This document shows, one piece after another, positions 10,941 to 22,638 of a stretch of DNA of 64,000 bases (positions are counted from its first letter, which is position 1; every line of letters begins with the position of its first letter). Under the pieces are notes generated by a model. That model did no database searches, was not told the DNA's origin, and saw only the letters and a list, made by a program, of their open reading frames with translations. The translations under genes were made by a program, and so were the position numbers. The DNA comes from Diaporthe sp. PMI_573 (taxonomy: Eukaryota; Ascomycota; Sordariomycetes; Diaporthales; Diaporthaceae), in the NCBI GenBank assembly GCA_021399435.1, contig JAJTUP010000021.1:620001-684000 (forward strand), given 5' to 3'.

Positions 10941-11404
10941 ATGTTCTTTTCTAGGACAGGCTAATGCTGTTATAAATACATAACCATGTAATGAAGATCC
11001 TTGAATCGAGAAAAGCCAAGACCAATGCGATTGAACATTTTGTCTCTTCCTCGCTGAGCTGGCATTACTACCTAGGCAGTGCTAGATCCAAGTCAATGCT
11101 AACAACCAGACTTCAATAGAGCTGCTTCATAGACGCCGTGTCCTTGCCGATGGTCTACTCGGAGGCCAGACCTAATAGTAGTTGAATAGTACTTCCGACA
11201 TACATAGCATGCTGACGGCATATATTACTCTTAAGTCCATGTAAGAAATGATCCAAAGTAGCCTGCTCGGCACATGCCATGCGAGCCAGATGTATGTCTG
11301 GGAGAGCCAGTAATGGCGATTGTAGGTATTCTGAATACTTTTGTCCAGAGGCGGCTCTGGTTCTCAACAGGACCATAAATAAGCTTACAATTCTCAAATT
11401 CCGA
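10941..11404. other. 3' region between the carboxylesterase gene and the tRNA
   Basis: AT-richer sequence downstream of the carboxylesterase stop. No gene or repeat is apparent. It ends at the tRNA-Thr gene. Confidence 0.5.
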
Positions 11405-11476
11405 GCCTTCTTGGCCAAGCGGTAAGGCGTCGCACTCGTAATGCGAAGATCGACGGTTCGATTCCGTCAGGAGGCA
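11405..11476 (+). tRNA. tRNA-Thr(CGU): tRNA-Thr (anticodon CGU)
   Basis: A 72 nt cloverleaf can be folded by eye. The acceptor stem pairs GCCTTCT with AGGAGGC (one T-G wobble), followed by discriminator A. The D stem is GCC/GGC. The anticodon stem TCGCA/TGCGA carries loop CTCGTAA with anticodon CGT, which reads the Thr codon ACG. The T arm contains GGTTCGATTCC. The A box (TGGCCAAGCGG) and B box are present for RNA polymerase III, and a T-rich terminator (TTCTTTTT) follows directly. There is no intron and no encoded CCA, as expected for a eukaryotic nuclear tRNA. Confidence 0.93.
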
Positions 11477-11485
11477 TTCTTTTTG
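11477..11485 (+). terminator. RNA polymerase III terminator of tRNA-Thr
   Basis: TTCTTTTTG follows the discriminator base directly; a run of five T matches the pol III stop signal. Confidence 0.75.
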
Positions 11486-11763
11486 CTTTTGGCTCCGTAG
11501 GCCTCCACAACAGCTCACAATCTTCTCACAATCTCTCGGGGATTCAGTTGTGTGTGTGTCCCGACACGCAGTTATATTTGGTAATGCAGGATTATGACAG
11601 ACGGGGATTGCGCTCGCCGCCGTCTTTGGATCGTACAAGATCCAGGATATTTTTGGGCCTGTCTGTCTTCAAATGTCGCTAATGCTGATGCTGGTATCAT
11701 CTCCGCCCGGTTGGTCTCCTTGAGCCAATTCCAATTTCCCAATCTCACCTTGGTCCCAGACGC

Positions 11764-14389
11764 TCATGCGGACAATGCAAGACACGCATCCACCGCCAGA
11801 CCAACACTGTACGATCGATACTGTCAGTAAATCGTACAAGGTGAGTAACGTAGGGTTTAACATACCGTCCTTCCTTTTGGTAGACCACGTCGCTGATTAC
11901 GTCCCTATCCAGGTCGGGGAACATGCCTTGCAGCGTTTCTACGACATTGGCGTGTTCCGCCCTGTGCAGCCTGTGCGCCTCCGCCGCCTCAGCGCTGGCC
12001 TGCCTCGCCGCAGCCTCCTCCGCGGTATAGCGGCTCTGATGGCTCGGAACTCTTTGACCTGTGTTTGGCCTCGCATCTGGAAGTGGAGTATGCGCGGGGC
12101 TGCGTCCCGGCGCGCTTGAGGAACCGGCCATTGGCTCATCATTGTCGGAGAACATTCTGCCAATTGTGGACAGCGGCCTCTGGATCGTTCGAAGGAGACC
12201 AGTAATGGCAGCCTTCTCATCGTACTCCCCGCTGTCATCATTGGAGGTTGAGTGGCGCGGTGTGTACGACGAGCGGGTTACGGCGTCATTGTCCATCGAT
12301 GGCCTGGTTGACGAGGACTCACCCATGCCAGTGAGGGACTGCGGTGGTTTCTCTGCGGTAGCCGATGTAGGTGGTGATTCTAGCCGATGCTTCTCGGCAA
12401 TGGCAGAGACCGCAGCCTCGACGTTCTTCTCAAATTCTTCGTCTGAAATCGTGAGCGTCGTGCGATCCATGTTCTCAATGAATTGGACAGCGCCCATCTA
12501 AGAGACGATGTTAGCAGCCATGACATGACAGCAGTAAAAGTCATTTCATACCAGTGATGAGAGGTAGTAGCCAGCTTCCCCTCCCAACTTCTCTTGGTTT
12601 CGGAATCTGAGGATGTATTGGACATTTGATACTATGTGTTCTGGATTTGCCTGGAGCGTGACATATATGAGAAGCGGCATGAATGAGTCCGCAGACGAGT
12701 CGGACTTGGAGTGCTTGAGAAGCCCTGTACCTGATGAGCACCTCATATTGTGACCGGGCTAGAAATATATGGACCTACCGAAGATGACCTTGCAGCAATT
12801 AAGAATGCATATGATTTTATCCCTCGGGGCTCGGTAGGATTTGATTTTTAATAGTTCTGTCGAAGTCAGCCATAGCCTGGAAGCTTGGGTGGAAAAGAGG
12901 AAGGCCTACCTTGTTGTGCGAGTTTGAGGAACCGTTTCCCACTTTCGCCGACTGGTGGTATATCGAGATGTTCTTCACGCACCCAGCCATAAATCTTGAT
13001 CTTTTGGGCGACCACTTCGTCGCGCTCGACGTCTTCTTGATGCTGGCCACGCCGCCCAGGTCCCAACGGTCGCTCCGCCCCCTTGCGCCGTGGCTTGGCA
13101 CCGGGTATCGGCTGAGGTGGAGGTATGGCTGGTGAGAAAGTCTGAGCGTAAAGCCGGTTCATGACGAGTTTCTCCATGCCTTCCCGGGCGTTATCAAATT
13201 CGGCATCGGATACGTCCCTCCACACTTCACACAAGGCCATCTTGTTTGCGATGAAAGCCAAGAAGTCACTGATAATCTTGACCTGCTCATGTACCATCCA
13301 CTGCCGCTTTCCAAACTCGTTCAGAAATGATCGCAAGTACTTGGCAACCGGGTCTGCCTTCTTGTTCCGTAGCTGTTCAAGGAACCTGTGAAAGTCAAAA
13401 GGTAGGGCCGACTCGGGCTCGGGCTCTGGTGGAGGCGGTCGGTGCAATGATACTGTTGGGGACATGGGCGACCCGATGCTCTCCCTTTCGTCCATGAGCT
13501 GGCCGGTCCTGCCAGAGCGGATGGACGGGTCTTTCGGAGGGACAGGCGGGCCTTGATCGTCCGGGTCCTTCCCTTTCGACGCCATGCTGGCTGGTGAAGT
13601 GGAGTTGAGCCGTAGTCCTTGAATGTCTTGCAACTGTTGGGCAATGTTCGGGCTCAGGGGTTCTAGACTAGAGTGCCGAGGAGGGTGTTGAACAGGCCCG
13701 GTCGAGAAAGGGGATGCAATCTCCAGCCGCGGACTCATAACCTCCTGTTCGCCTGGGCCGCCCTCTCGAAACTGGGCCATGATGGTTTGGATCTCGGAAG
13801 CATCGTTCTCGCGGTCATCTTCGCTTGTGCGCCGTTTCTCGTCATCGGACCGCCCTCCTCGTGAGGAGTCGAGAGACAAGCGAGGTCGGTCGGCAGCATT
13901 GGAGGGGGTCCTCGAAGGAGGCTGGGATTCGGTTGGCGTAGATGGTGTAGGGTCGACGTATGGCTTTGTCTCGACGTTCAGGTATGAAGTGGCGATGGTG
14001 GTCGTTGGGGTCGTCGCAGGCCTCAGAGTTGCGACAGAGGAATTCAACCCCTCATCTGTCTTTGGGGGCACCCCTGGTGTTAGCCAGTCCTCTGGCTTCT
14101 TTTCGTGGTACTGCCCATCCTGTTGCGCGACGGCACCGACTGGTGCCCGTGTGGCAGTGGTGGGAGGCTGTGGGCGGTCGTCAAGGGAGATCAAGTCCTC
14201 GGAGGGGTTGGGGGCCGGTACAGCAGGGCTGGGCTGGGCCATGTTGTCATTATGTGATGAAGCCGGGGGATTTGGCTCCATTGAGCTCTTCACCTCGCCA
14301 GAGGCAGCATGCGACTCATGTTTCTGGGGAAGTGGGTTGCTGGAGCTGCAGCTGGTGCTGGGGGCGTCTGAGTTGAAGGGAGGAGACAT
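11764..14389 (-). CDS. VPS9: Vps9-type Rab5 guanine nucleotide exchange factor
   Basis: Five exons, 14389-12910, 12856-12779, 12724-12552, 12497-11866 and 11806-11764, give 801 aa. The N-terminal 330 residues are Pro/Ser/Thr-rich and probably disordered. Next come a helical region (FDFHRFLEQLR, residues about 345-440) and the VPS9 domain (about 440-590). That domain contains YRAPRDKIICILNCCKVIF, the SSADSFMPLLIYVTLQANP stretch with the Asp and Tyr needed for exchange, and the GEAGYYLSSL end. The last 45 residues form a CUE ubiquitin-binding domain (GMFPDLDRDVI, then a Leu-rich helix completed by the short last exon). Vps9 activates Rab5/Vps21 on endosomes. The protein is much longer than yeast Vps9 (451 aa) because of the N-terminal extension. 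The gene is divergent from the PI31 gene. Confidence 0.92.
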
Positions 14390-15403
14390 GCACGAGGCTT
14401 TGTTGAGCGGCGACGTCTCGAAGGGGGAGGGGGGACAGTGGGGGTGAAGGGATTCAGGTCAGGTCGGGTGGTCGGTTGTCTCTCTCCTCCTTTTGTTGCC
14501 AACAGCTTGGCCCTTGTGTAGGGAGTGCCTGACAAGCTTCTGCAACAGGGAATCCAAGGCCCCGCAGAAAGTCGTGGTGATCCTGTGTCAGCTGTGCACG
14601 TTTCGTATCGAGGCTGTTGTCATCCATGTCATTGCCAGCCGAGGACCCAACGAGCAGAGCAGGCGATCAAGGCAGCAGATAAGCTCGGGCAGGGCAGATG
14701 ATCCGAGCCGTTCTACCCCACCTGCCGACCGCCCAGGGATGCTGCCCCTCTGCTTACCAGTGCTAGGTACCTACCTGTATAGGTAGGTAGGTAGGTGGGA
14801 GTGTGGGGACTTGGCACAATATCAACGGAGGCATCGAGGGGAGAGTATACACTAGAACACTGCAGACCACAAGTCCCGTATGTCGTGACTTTAGAGCTTG
14901 CCAGCATTGGATCTGTAGTGGGCTGTCACAGCCAAGGCAGATCAACTGCAGCACCAGACGGGAGGTTATAATCTGGTGGATTAAGCCGCAACGCTGTACT
15001 GCTAACCTGCGCCAGCCAGAGGGCCTCTTAACACTGCCCACCTTCCACTATAGTTATAAGAGCGACATGATAGGAAATGTTTTGATGAGCACCCTGGGAG
15101 CTACACTGCCTAGCGTTCCCCGCAGGTCTTGGCCTTCGATGCTCCCCTTGAGCTCAGCCCTACGTTTAGGCAGACCCCTCTGACGCCACCACTTACTACC
15201 AGCTAAGGGCAGCTCTTGATTGGAGTCCTACTAATAAATTCAATAACCTTGGAAGTCTCGACCCATCTCGACGGCGAAGGCCTGAACTTTCCAGGTTCCA
15301 ACAGACCCTCTTTTAACGACAACACCTTTCCAAGCTCCCTCATTCCGCTTCATCGGCCTGCTTCTTGTGACCACTTTCGATCGGAACCCAGACAAACAAC
15401 GAT
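14390..15403. other. Divergent promoter region between VPS9 and the PI31-like gene
   Basis: About 1 kb shared by the two start codons. It holds a short TAGG-type repeat (TAGGTAGGTAGGTAGGTGGG, 14780-14799) next to TACCTACCTGTA, which could pair as a hairpin. There is no credible open frame. Confidence 0.5.
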
Positions 15404-16628
15404 ATGGTGTCCAACCCTCTCAGCCCGCAGAATGTCCTGCAGGGCATGGCAGATGCCCTGCCTACCCACCAAAAGGACGACTCCACATCAGACATGAGCA
15501 GCTCTGCAGAGGCCATTGCCCTCTTCACACATTCCTGCATGATCAAGCTTGGCTTCCGACTGCTAGGCTTCAACGAGGACCAGAAGAACGGTACCCAGAG
15601 CCCCCCAGAGCCCCCCCCCCATCCTTGTAACCAACCCCGGTGTGCTTGAGCTGACTTGAGCCCCAGAGCCAGAGTGCCAGGCACTGGCGCCCCGTCTTCC
15701 ACCAAGATGGAATGCCTCTGTCTCTTCATACTCCTTTCTCTACGCACACACTCAGTCCTCCATGCAATTTGTCATCAAGATAGACCGCATGGGAGGCAAG
15801 GCTGAGATTCGCGGGCTTGCGGTGGGCGACGAGCGCATCGTGAGACTCGAGGTCACCCCGAGAGACTATGTTTCCAGCTCAGCGCTTCCGCTGCGCATCA
15901 CCCTCGACGCCGATGGCAACGAGGATCGCACTGACCTCGTATCAAAACTCCAAAACGTCTTCATTTCCGCGGAGCGGCTGGCCGACCTGGCGGCCCTCCT
16001 CAAGATGACCATCATCCAGAAGCTCATTCCCGGCCTGCAGAAGGAGGGATATGAGGACTCGAACCCCGACGACAGAGCAGCGCGTCAAGACGCGGACCGA
16101 CAGGGCCGGGAAGGCCCGAGCAACCCACGCCCGACTCCGCCCCAACTACCAGAGCCTGCGCGTCCATACCCCTTTGATGATCCCCTCGCGGCACCACCGC
16201 GGAGGCCGGTGCCAGCGGGGGAGTTTGCGCCTCCCGACTTTGAGGATGAGTTCGAGATCAACAGGCCACCACGCGGACCACTACGCATGCCCGGCGACGG
16301 ACGCTCGCCTTTCAACATCGGGCACGACGACCTTCACCCTCCCGGACTTGGACCGCACGACCCCCTGAGGGGTTCCTTTGTGCCCGGCGGTGGACTGCCG
16401 AGACCAGGCGGCATGGGCGGCGGCATGCACCCCACGTTTGACGATCCGCTGTTTCAGGGGCCCGGCGGCGGCGGACAGGGAGGCTACGACCCACAAGCAC
16501 CTCCCGGTGCGAGGTGGGATCCTCTGGGGCCTGGCGGGGCCGGGCCAAGGTTCGGAGGCGGACGGCCGGGCGGGGGAGGCGGCTTCGGAGGCGGCGGTAA
16601 TAATCCCTTTGGCGGAGACATTATCTGA
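15404..16628 (+). CDS. PI31-like proteasome regulator
   Basis: Exons 15404-15590 and 15667-16628 join across a 76 bp intron containing a poly-C run and give 382 aa. The N-terminal FP-type domain (residues about 1-175) is recognised by the AEAIALFTHSCMIKLGF helix, PPRWNASVSSYSFLYAHTQSSMQFVIKID and the two-helix end FISAERLADLAALLKMTIIQKLIPGL. The rest is Pro/Gly/Asp-rich with RPYPFDDPL and a Gly-rich tail, like animal PI31 (PSMF1) and yeast Fub1. These proteins bind the 20S proteasome and modulate its activity or transport. The C-terminus ends Asp-Ile-Ile and lacks the Hb-Tyr-X ending known in mammalian PI31. The gene converges on KAP114. Confidence 0.85.
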
Positions 16629-17373
16629 GAAGAGGCCGTGAAGCCCGGAGGAACTGTTTGTCTTCAAGTACCTAGGTAGTTATTCTCGAGACTGACACCA
16701 GCAAGATTGGACCAGGGCAGATCTTCAAATGGACATGATCACAGCTACTTCCCCTTGTATGCGTCCGTTTACATTCAAGTCTCATAGGCAGAGGCCCTCG
16801 AAGAGGGCCTCGTGATTCGCATCCCAGCTCATGGTCGACTTGCGCTGTCCTGATCCTTCAGTTGTCCCATCCATGTCTAGTTCCAAACGGTCGAGCGCTC
16901 TACAGCTAGGTTTTTTCTTCACATTGGGTCACCAAGCAAAATGACTTTCACGAGTGGGAAACCAATATAGTATTGGCCACGGAAACGACACGGCTCTATC
17001 TACTTTGTGTTCTCTCGATCCCTTCCAAGAACCCAGGACTGTATTTATTTACCGAGGTGTATAAGGCATAAGGGGGTTTGTGGGGGCAGTGCTCACAATC
17101 TTGGGAAATATCTGTGCATAAAGTTGAATAGACTTGGTATCGACAAAAACAGAAAAGCACCACATGGAACAAATCATTCCCGCACTCAACCATTCTGTGT
17201 TCCAACATTCCACCCAGAACTGGCGCGACGGTACCGAACTTGCCCTCGGAAAGTCGACCACAGGGGGTAGGTTCTCGGGAGAGGGGGGGGGGTTGTAACT
17301 AAAGCCAACTTCGACACAACCTTTGAGCTTCTATAACGTGTCCTTGGATCCTCCGTCTCCGACACTCAACTCC
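16629..17373. other. Convergent 3' intergenic region
   Basis: This separates the 3' ends of the PI31-like gene and KAP114. It carries a run of G at about 17283-17293. No gene or RNA is recognisable. Confidence 0.5.
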
Positions 17374-20300
17374 TCATTGAGCCGTTGCCAGCTCATTCAG
17401 CTTGTTTTTCTCGTCATCCGTAAGCATGCCGTACCAGTTTTGGAAGTCAGCAATGTTCTCTCTCGCAGCGCGCACAAAGAACTCAGACAGGTACTGCTGT
17501 GTCTCGTCATCCCGCATCCTGCTGTTAGCACCGTCGGCCAGGCTCATCAGAGTCTGCGCATTGGCTCCCAGGCCGACGGTGTCGAACTCGTCCTCCCAGC
17601 CCTCATCACCATCGTCCTCGTCCGCGTCAGCGAATTCCGCCGCCGCCGCTGCTGCAGCGTTGGCCGCGCCCTGGACGCCGGACGCGGATATGAGTTCCTC
17701 GATCAGAACTTTCAGTATCTTGAGAGTTGCGGGTATCAGGGTGTACTGGTCTGGGTTCTGCTTAGCCCGTGACCGCGTCATTATCCTGCCGTCGCTGGGC
17801 TGCATGATGAGATCGCCCTTGACCATGGTTTGAGCAAGGCGTGCATCGTTGAGCGAGTACAGCTTCGAAAGGGCGATGACATTCTGCCGAATCTCGTCAT
17901 AGCCCGCGAAATTGACAGAGTTCTCCAACCACTTGCTCAGCACCACCTGCAGGCCGTTATGTCCGCCAATGTCAATATTGCTGAGGAATTGTACAACGTC
18001 ACCCGCTTGCATTAGTGACAAGCGAGCGAAGACAATGATGAGAGACTGGATGAAAGGGGCAGCCTCGGCGGTTGCCAGTCGATTTGCCACTGCCTGCAAC
18101 AGCTTCTCCAGGTAGGGGCCGAGGCGCTCTGGGCCTGCCTTCTCCACAAGCTCTGCAGCAAGGCCTCCAACCTCGGAGGCCGCGTTGTCCTCGATGAGAG
18201 GACCCAGGAGCCGGTCAATTATGATGAGGCATGTCTCCAACCCGGATTGACCATTCTCGTCATGCCAACCGAGAACCTGGTGGTGGTCATGCATCAACAT
18301 ATACTTGATCGCTTCAGCGCCCGGCCGCAGGACCTCGCCCTCTGGCGACTGCACCAGCATATTCTTCACCTTGGGCAGAGTTGCAGCCACAAAGCCTGCG
18401 GGCAGGGGCTCAGAGCCGTTCTGTACAAGTGGGACCAGGAGTTCACAGGCCAGAGTGAGAAGTGGATCGTCCGAGGTCATATCCGCAACGTTGAAGGCCC
18501 CAGTGATGGTCGGCAGGACCTTGGCGCACAGAGCCGCGTAAGATGCCGAGTCTGACAGACTCTGCACAAGCTCCTCGAATGCCTCGCACACCAGAACCGT
18601 AACTTGAAAGTTTGATGCACCGTGCTTGGCTATCAGGAACAGCAAGTCGATCGACTTGATATCTGAAGCGATCGTGACCCTCGGATCGATGCCAATGACG
18701 GCTCTGAGCGCTTCAGCGAGGGTGACCAGGAGATCGTCCGCATCCATGAGATCCGTCATGTCCTTTCCGTCGAGGAAGCCGTTTATGGCTACTAGCATGG
18801 GCACTTGGCGGTCCGCAGGCACGTTGCTAGAGCTGACAAACCCTTCAACGGCCTTGACGCAAGCCACCTGGACAAGCTCCGAGGTGTCTCGGCTGACAGA
18901 CTCAATCGTCTTGTCCACGATTCCAGTGACAGGAGGATATATCTGGGCCAGGGTACTGGCAACCAGAAACCCTCGAGCGCGCAGGAGGGGCTGTTCTTGG
19001 CCTGTGAAAATGTGAGTGGGATGCCTTCCGGTGCAAGTCTAATTGGAACAGGGAACCTACCGATGGCATAATCAATCAAATCCATGTGGGCCTGAGCAAC
19101 CTCAGGAGGAACTGCTTCCGAGCGATCTTGCAGGTCGCTGATGAGCATATTGAACAGGTACAGGCATGCTTCCTGCGAGCGCCAATCATGCTCGCCCGAG
19201 AACTGGCTCTTGGTGTAGGCAAAGAGGCCTTCCAGCGCCCGCTGGTGAAGCCATTCTCCAACCTTTATTAGCAGATCTCCACAAGCAGTACGCGCCGTGT
19301 AATTAGCAGTTACCTACTGAAAATTAGCATAGAGTTCGACTGGGGTCAGTCTATTTTGAGAGGCATGCACGGGAGTCAGAGACCATTAGGTTTCGCGACC
19401 CCATGATAGAACCCCCCTGGCAATCGGACATGCAGAAGGGTGCAGGAAAACGTACCGAAGTCTCCTCGGCAAGATACAGCGAGACATCAATGTCCCACAA
19501 TTCTTCCTCCTCGTGAGTAATCCGACTGTAGGCTACTAGCAACTTCATAAGGTCCAGTATCCACGGGATCTCGTGAGCCGGCCCTGCGCCGAGCTGGGCC
19601 TCGAGTTCTTTCTGCACTGGTGTGGCCCTCATGCACTGGTTGAGGAAATCAAGTTCTTCCAGGATCAAGAAGTCGAGGGTGTAGGGCAGCCCATCGGAAT
19701 CCTCCAGTCTTCCCTGGCTCCCATTGTCTATGTAGTTCGACTTGTAAGACTCCTGGAGGAGCGAGAGCTCGTGCCAGGCGGCCTGGAAGAATGAAGTGCT
19801 CTGGGGCAGCAGGAGCGTGGGGAACACGCTCTTGACCTTCATCAGCGTCTTGACCACCTGGAGCTTGAAGGCGATAATGCCGTTCCTGTGCTCCCGCTGT
19901 GGGGCCTCGTCGGAACTCTCAGGCAGTTGGACCTGGAGCACCTGGGAGAAGAATGGGAGCCAGTTCTTGAGCGATTCCTCGGCAAAGCCCTTGACCTCCT
20001 TGGGATGGTCATCCTTCACCATGTCCATGAGGTCGAAGCAGCCGCGGAAGACGTGTACGGCAAGAGCTCGAAGGGTCGCCTTCCGGCCGTCGTTGACGGC
20101 GACGCCAAAGACGTTGTCGATGATGGGGCGGGCCATGGAGAAGAACTGGTCCTCGGTTAGGCTCTCCTCGACGATATCACTCAGAACCTTCAGGGCACCG
20201 TAGAGGCGGACGTCGTTGCCATTGGCTATGACGTTAAGGAGGGCAGGCAGGAGGGAGGGCCATTTCTCGGGGAAGTCATTGTTCGCAATCTTCCCAACAG

Positions 20301-20720
20301 CGTAACTGCTCGATGTTACTGACATGGCCCCGCGATCAGAGCCGGGACTCGCGTGGGGACGCGTGGGGAGGGCAGAGCGTACCTGACGGAAGCCTTGACC
20401 TTGCGGTCAGGCTCCTCGCTCAGAGCCAGATCCAACAGCTTCTGACGCAGCTGCTCCTTGGTGGGGTCGGGGATGGGCACCTGGGGCCCCTCGCCATCGT
20501 CACCCTCCTCGCTCCAGTTGTGCTCTATGAAGTGGCGCAGGTATGCCAGAGCGGCCTGGCGGATTTCTGTGGAGACGGAGTTGTGGGCGGCGATGTTGGC
20601 GAGGGCGACTGGGAAGGCCGGGTTCGTCTGGGCATGTTTGAGGTCGAGTTCTGCGCGTTTTCGAGGCTCTTCGGCGGGAAGCTGGGTGTTTGCGAGCAGC
20701 TGGGCCAGCTGGTCCTCCAT
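17374..20720 (-). CDS. KAP114: Importin-9/Kap114-type karyopherin beta
   Basis: Exons 20720-20383, 20305-19456, 19313-19061 and 19001-17374 give about 1022 aa, close to yeast Kap114 (1004) and human importin-9 (1041). The N-terminus has the importin-beta start (ELDLKHAQTNPAFPVALANIAA, then VPIPDPTKEQLRQKLLDLAL). HEAT-repeat helices follow, including YAVGKIANNDFPEKWPSLLPALL and YTARTACGDLLIKVGEWL. Near the C-terminus an acidic insertion (ADADEDDGDEGWEDEFD) matches the acidic loop of Kap114, which binds TBP and H2A-H2B. It carries these cargoes into the nucleus with Ran. The third exon is preceded by a tandem CAGTAG acceptor; only use of the second AG avoids an in-frame stop. The exon 2 start could be one codon longer. 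Confidence 0.92.
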
Positions 20721-21578
20721 GTTGGCTGCTTGCCTCTTTTTTTCCGCCTGTCGCTCAGACTCGCTCGTGGATTGCGGGGTCCAGGGGCCTGGCTGACTGA
20801 CTGGACCGACTGAACTGGTTGATTGCTTGATTATATTGTCGGGCTTGGGCTGGGGCGGTGAGAGGATCAGACAACGTGGCGGGAAGAATTGGACCGGCGT
20901 GGTGAACTAACCCGGTGTACTCGAGCGGTGCAGTTGCCAAACGAGTCTGCCTGGCGAGGCGGGCTGCTGGTGTGGGAGGTTTTGGGGATTGGGGGCTTAA
21001 AGGAGGGACGGGGCGGGCCCTGGGCGCTGGGTGAGCCTTTGGGTACAGTATGGTGGGGTTTCAAGCAGGCAAGTATTTATTTGGGTACGGGCGCTGCATT
21101 GATCGGCCAGACGCGTTCTGGGCCGGGCCCAGCTCGCTCTACCGCCAGCAAGTATTCATTCACTCCGAGTCCTCTAGCTAGTTTCCCGAGGCGGGCACAG
21201 CAGAAACCTTGAACGGGCCGGTCGAGCAGTAGCTGCATCCTTTGCTCCCTCGGCCCCTGTGTCTGTGAAGCTCGAGGACGTGACGCGGTAGAGTCGCGTA
21301 AATAGGGAGGGGAGACACTTCCCGCTCAGGCTAGCCCGAAGAGGCTGCATTCTATCCCTGTCCAGATATCATCACAGCACTCACGCCTGATGAGGCTCTC
21401 TCGCCTACTAGTCTTTTCGTCCGCGGGCACGATTGACTCGATACCTGCATCAGCCCCAGAACACCTAGAGGTTGAGTCAAGAGGGGCAAGGTCTAGTGCT
21501 TCTCTAGGCCTCGACTAATGCATTGGGAGTCACATTGCCAGCAGCCATCAACCGTCTACTTCGGAAGCTCGCTCAACC
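20721..21578. other. Divergent promoter region between KAP114 and REV7
   Basis: 858 bp between two start codons. It contains one ACGCGT (21111-21116), the MluI cell-cycle box core linked in yeasts to DNA replication and repair genes; this would suit REV7 but is a single short motif. No gene is seen. Confidence 0.45.
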
Positions 21579-22532
21579 ATGTCGATGCCACCTCCTCCAG
21601 TCCCTGCCCCCCTGCAGGACAGCCTTCCAGCGGAGGAAGACCCGCTCCCCCCTCAGACAACAGAAGTACCTCTTGCTGAAGCTCGCACTCTGTTCAACTC
21701 GTTTTCAAGCTTCCTCACCGTCTCCATTCATACCATCCTCTACTATCGCGGTATATACCCTAAGCAAACTTTTCTCTCTGCTAAGGCGTTCAACCTCCCC
21801 GTGCACCAGTCTCGCCATCCCAAAGTGTGCTCCTGGATCAACGATGCCGTAGACGCGGTCATGGCCCAGGCTGCCAACGGCAGCGCCGAACGGGTGGCTG
21901 TGGTTATCCATGCCCCGCTGCATCCAACGCCTTCGAAGGACTCTCCAGAACAGCAGCTGGCGCCAGCGAGTGTCCTCGAGCGATGGATGTTTGATGTTTC
22001 CCGATTTCCGGCCTGGCCAGGCGGCATAGAGGCAATGAGAAATTTGCGCGGGGAGGAGATGGGAGGCGATCACTTGCAGGATGATGAGGAGGACGCCGGC
22101 GAAGAGGTGGGAAGTGGCGACGAGAATTCCGAAGATGCAGCCCTTGACGCGGCTGCCGCCGAAGATGGCCGGGCTGAGTTGGTCAATTGGACTGATGTCG
22201 ACGAGCAACTTCGTGGTGCCGTCCGCCGCCTTGCCTACGCCGGCGAGACCATGGAGGCATTGCCGACTGGCTGTACTTTTACCGTTGCGGTTGAGCTACG
22301 AGACGAAGCACGGGCTCCTATCGGCCACCCTCAACCATGGATTCCATCTCAACCTGATCTCCAGCCAGCATCTCGGCCGCGGCCCCGGAAAGCTGTCGGC
22401 ACTGGCGGCTCGAGAACTATTCCTGTCCGTACTGTCGAGGCTGGGCCCCTATTCTTTGAGTGCTGGGTCGAAGAAGGCAGGACCAAAGGCACACCCCAAG
22501 GCTCGCAGGGATTGTCATCAGGATCATCATGA
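21579..22532 (+). CDS. REV7: Rev7/MAD2L2-like HORMA protein, DNA polymerase zeta accessory subunit
   Basis: A single exon of 317 aa. The HORMA core begins at about residue 30 with ARTLFNSFSSFLTVSIHTILYYRGIYPKQTF, then AFNLPVHQSRHPKVCSWINDAVD, strand ERVAVVIH and LERWMFDVSRFP. This is the order seen in human MAD2L2 (HLILYVREVYP, VPVQMSCHP, VEKFVFEI). An acidic insertion of about 40 residues (DDEEDAGEEVGSGDENSEDA) interrupts the domain. The C-terminal part (ELRDEARAPIG and TVEAGPLFFECWVEEGR) would be the safety-belt segment. Rev7 joins Rev3 in translesion synthesis polymerase zeta. It is longer than yeast Rev7 (245 aa). The stop lies 106 bp from the stop of the convergent GPI-protein gene, so transcripts may overlap. 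Confidence 0.88.
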   Translation: MSMPPPPVPAPLQDSLPAEEDPLPPQTTEVPLAEARTLFNSFSSFLTVSIHTILYYRGIYPKQTFLSAKAFNLPVHQSRHPKVCSWINDAVDAVMAQAANGSAERVAVVIHAPLHPTPSKDSPEQQLAPASVLERWMFDVSRFPAWPGGIEAMRNLRGEEMGGDHLQDDEEDAGEEVGSGDENSEDAALDAAAAEDGRAELVNWTDVDEQLRGAVRRLAYAGETMEALPTGCTFTVAVELRDEARAPIGHPQPWIPSQPDLQPASRPRPRKAVGTGGSRTIPVRTVEAGPLFFECWVEEGRTKGTPQGSQGLSSGSS

Positions 22533-22638
22533 ACACGTCCTCAACCGGCATGATTTATTTCACTCAACTTCGAAGCGGCGAGCCATCTGAAATTTTCTAT
22601 CCCATCTAAAGTATGGCCCCGGGTGCAGCAGTCAGCCC

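Noticed and set aside
21579..22532. Mad2 spindle checkpoint protein as an alternative to Rev7
   Set aside because: The ILYYRGIYP and LPVHQSRHP motifs and overall length fit Rev7/MAD2L2 better than Mad2.
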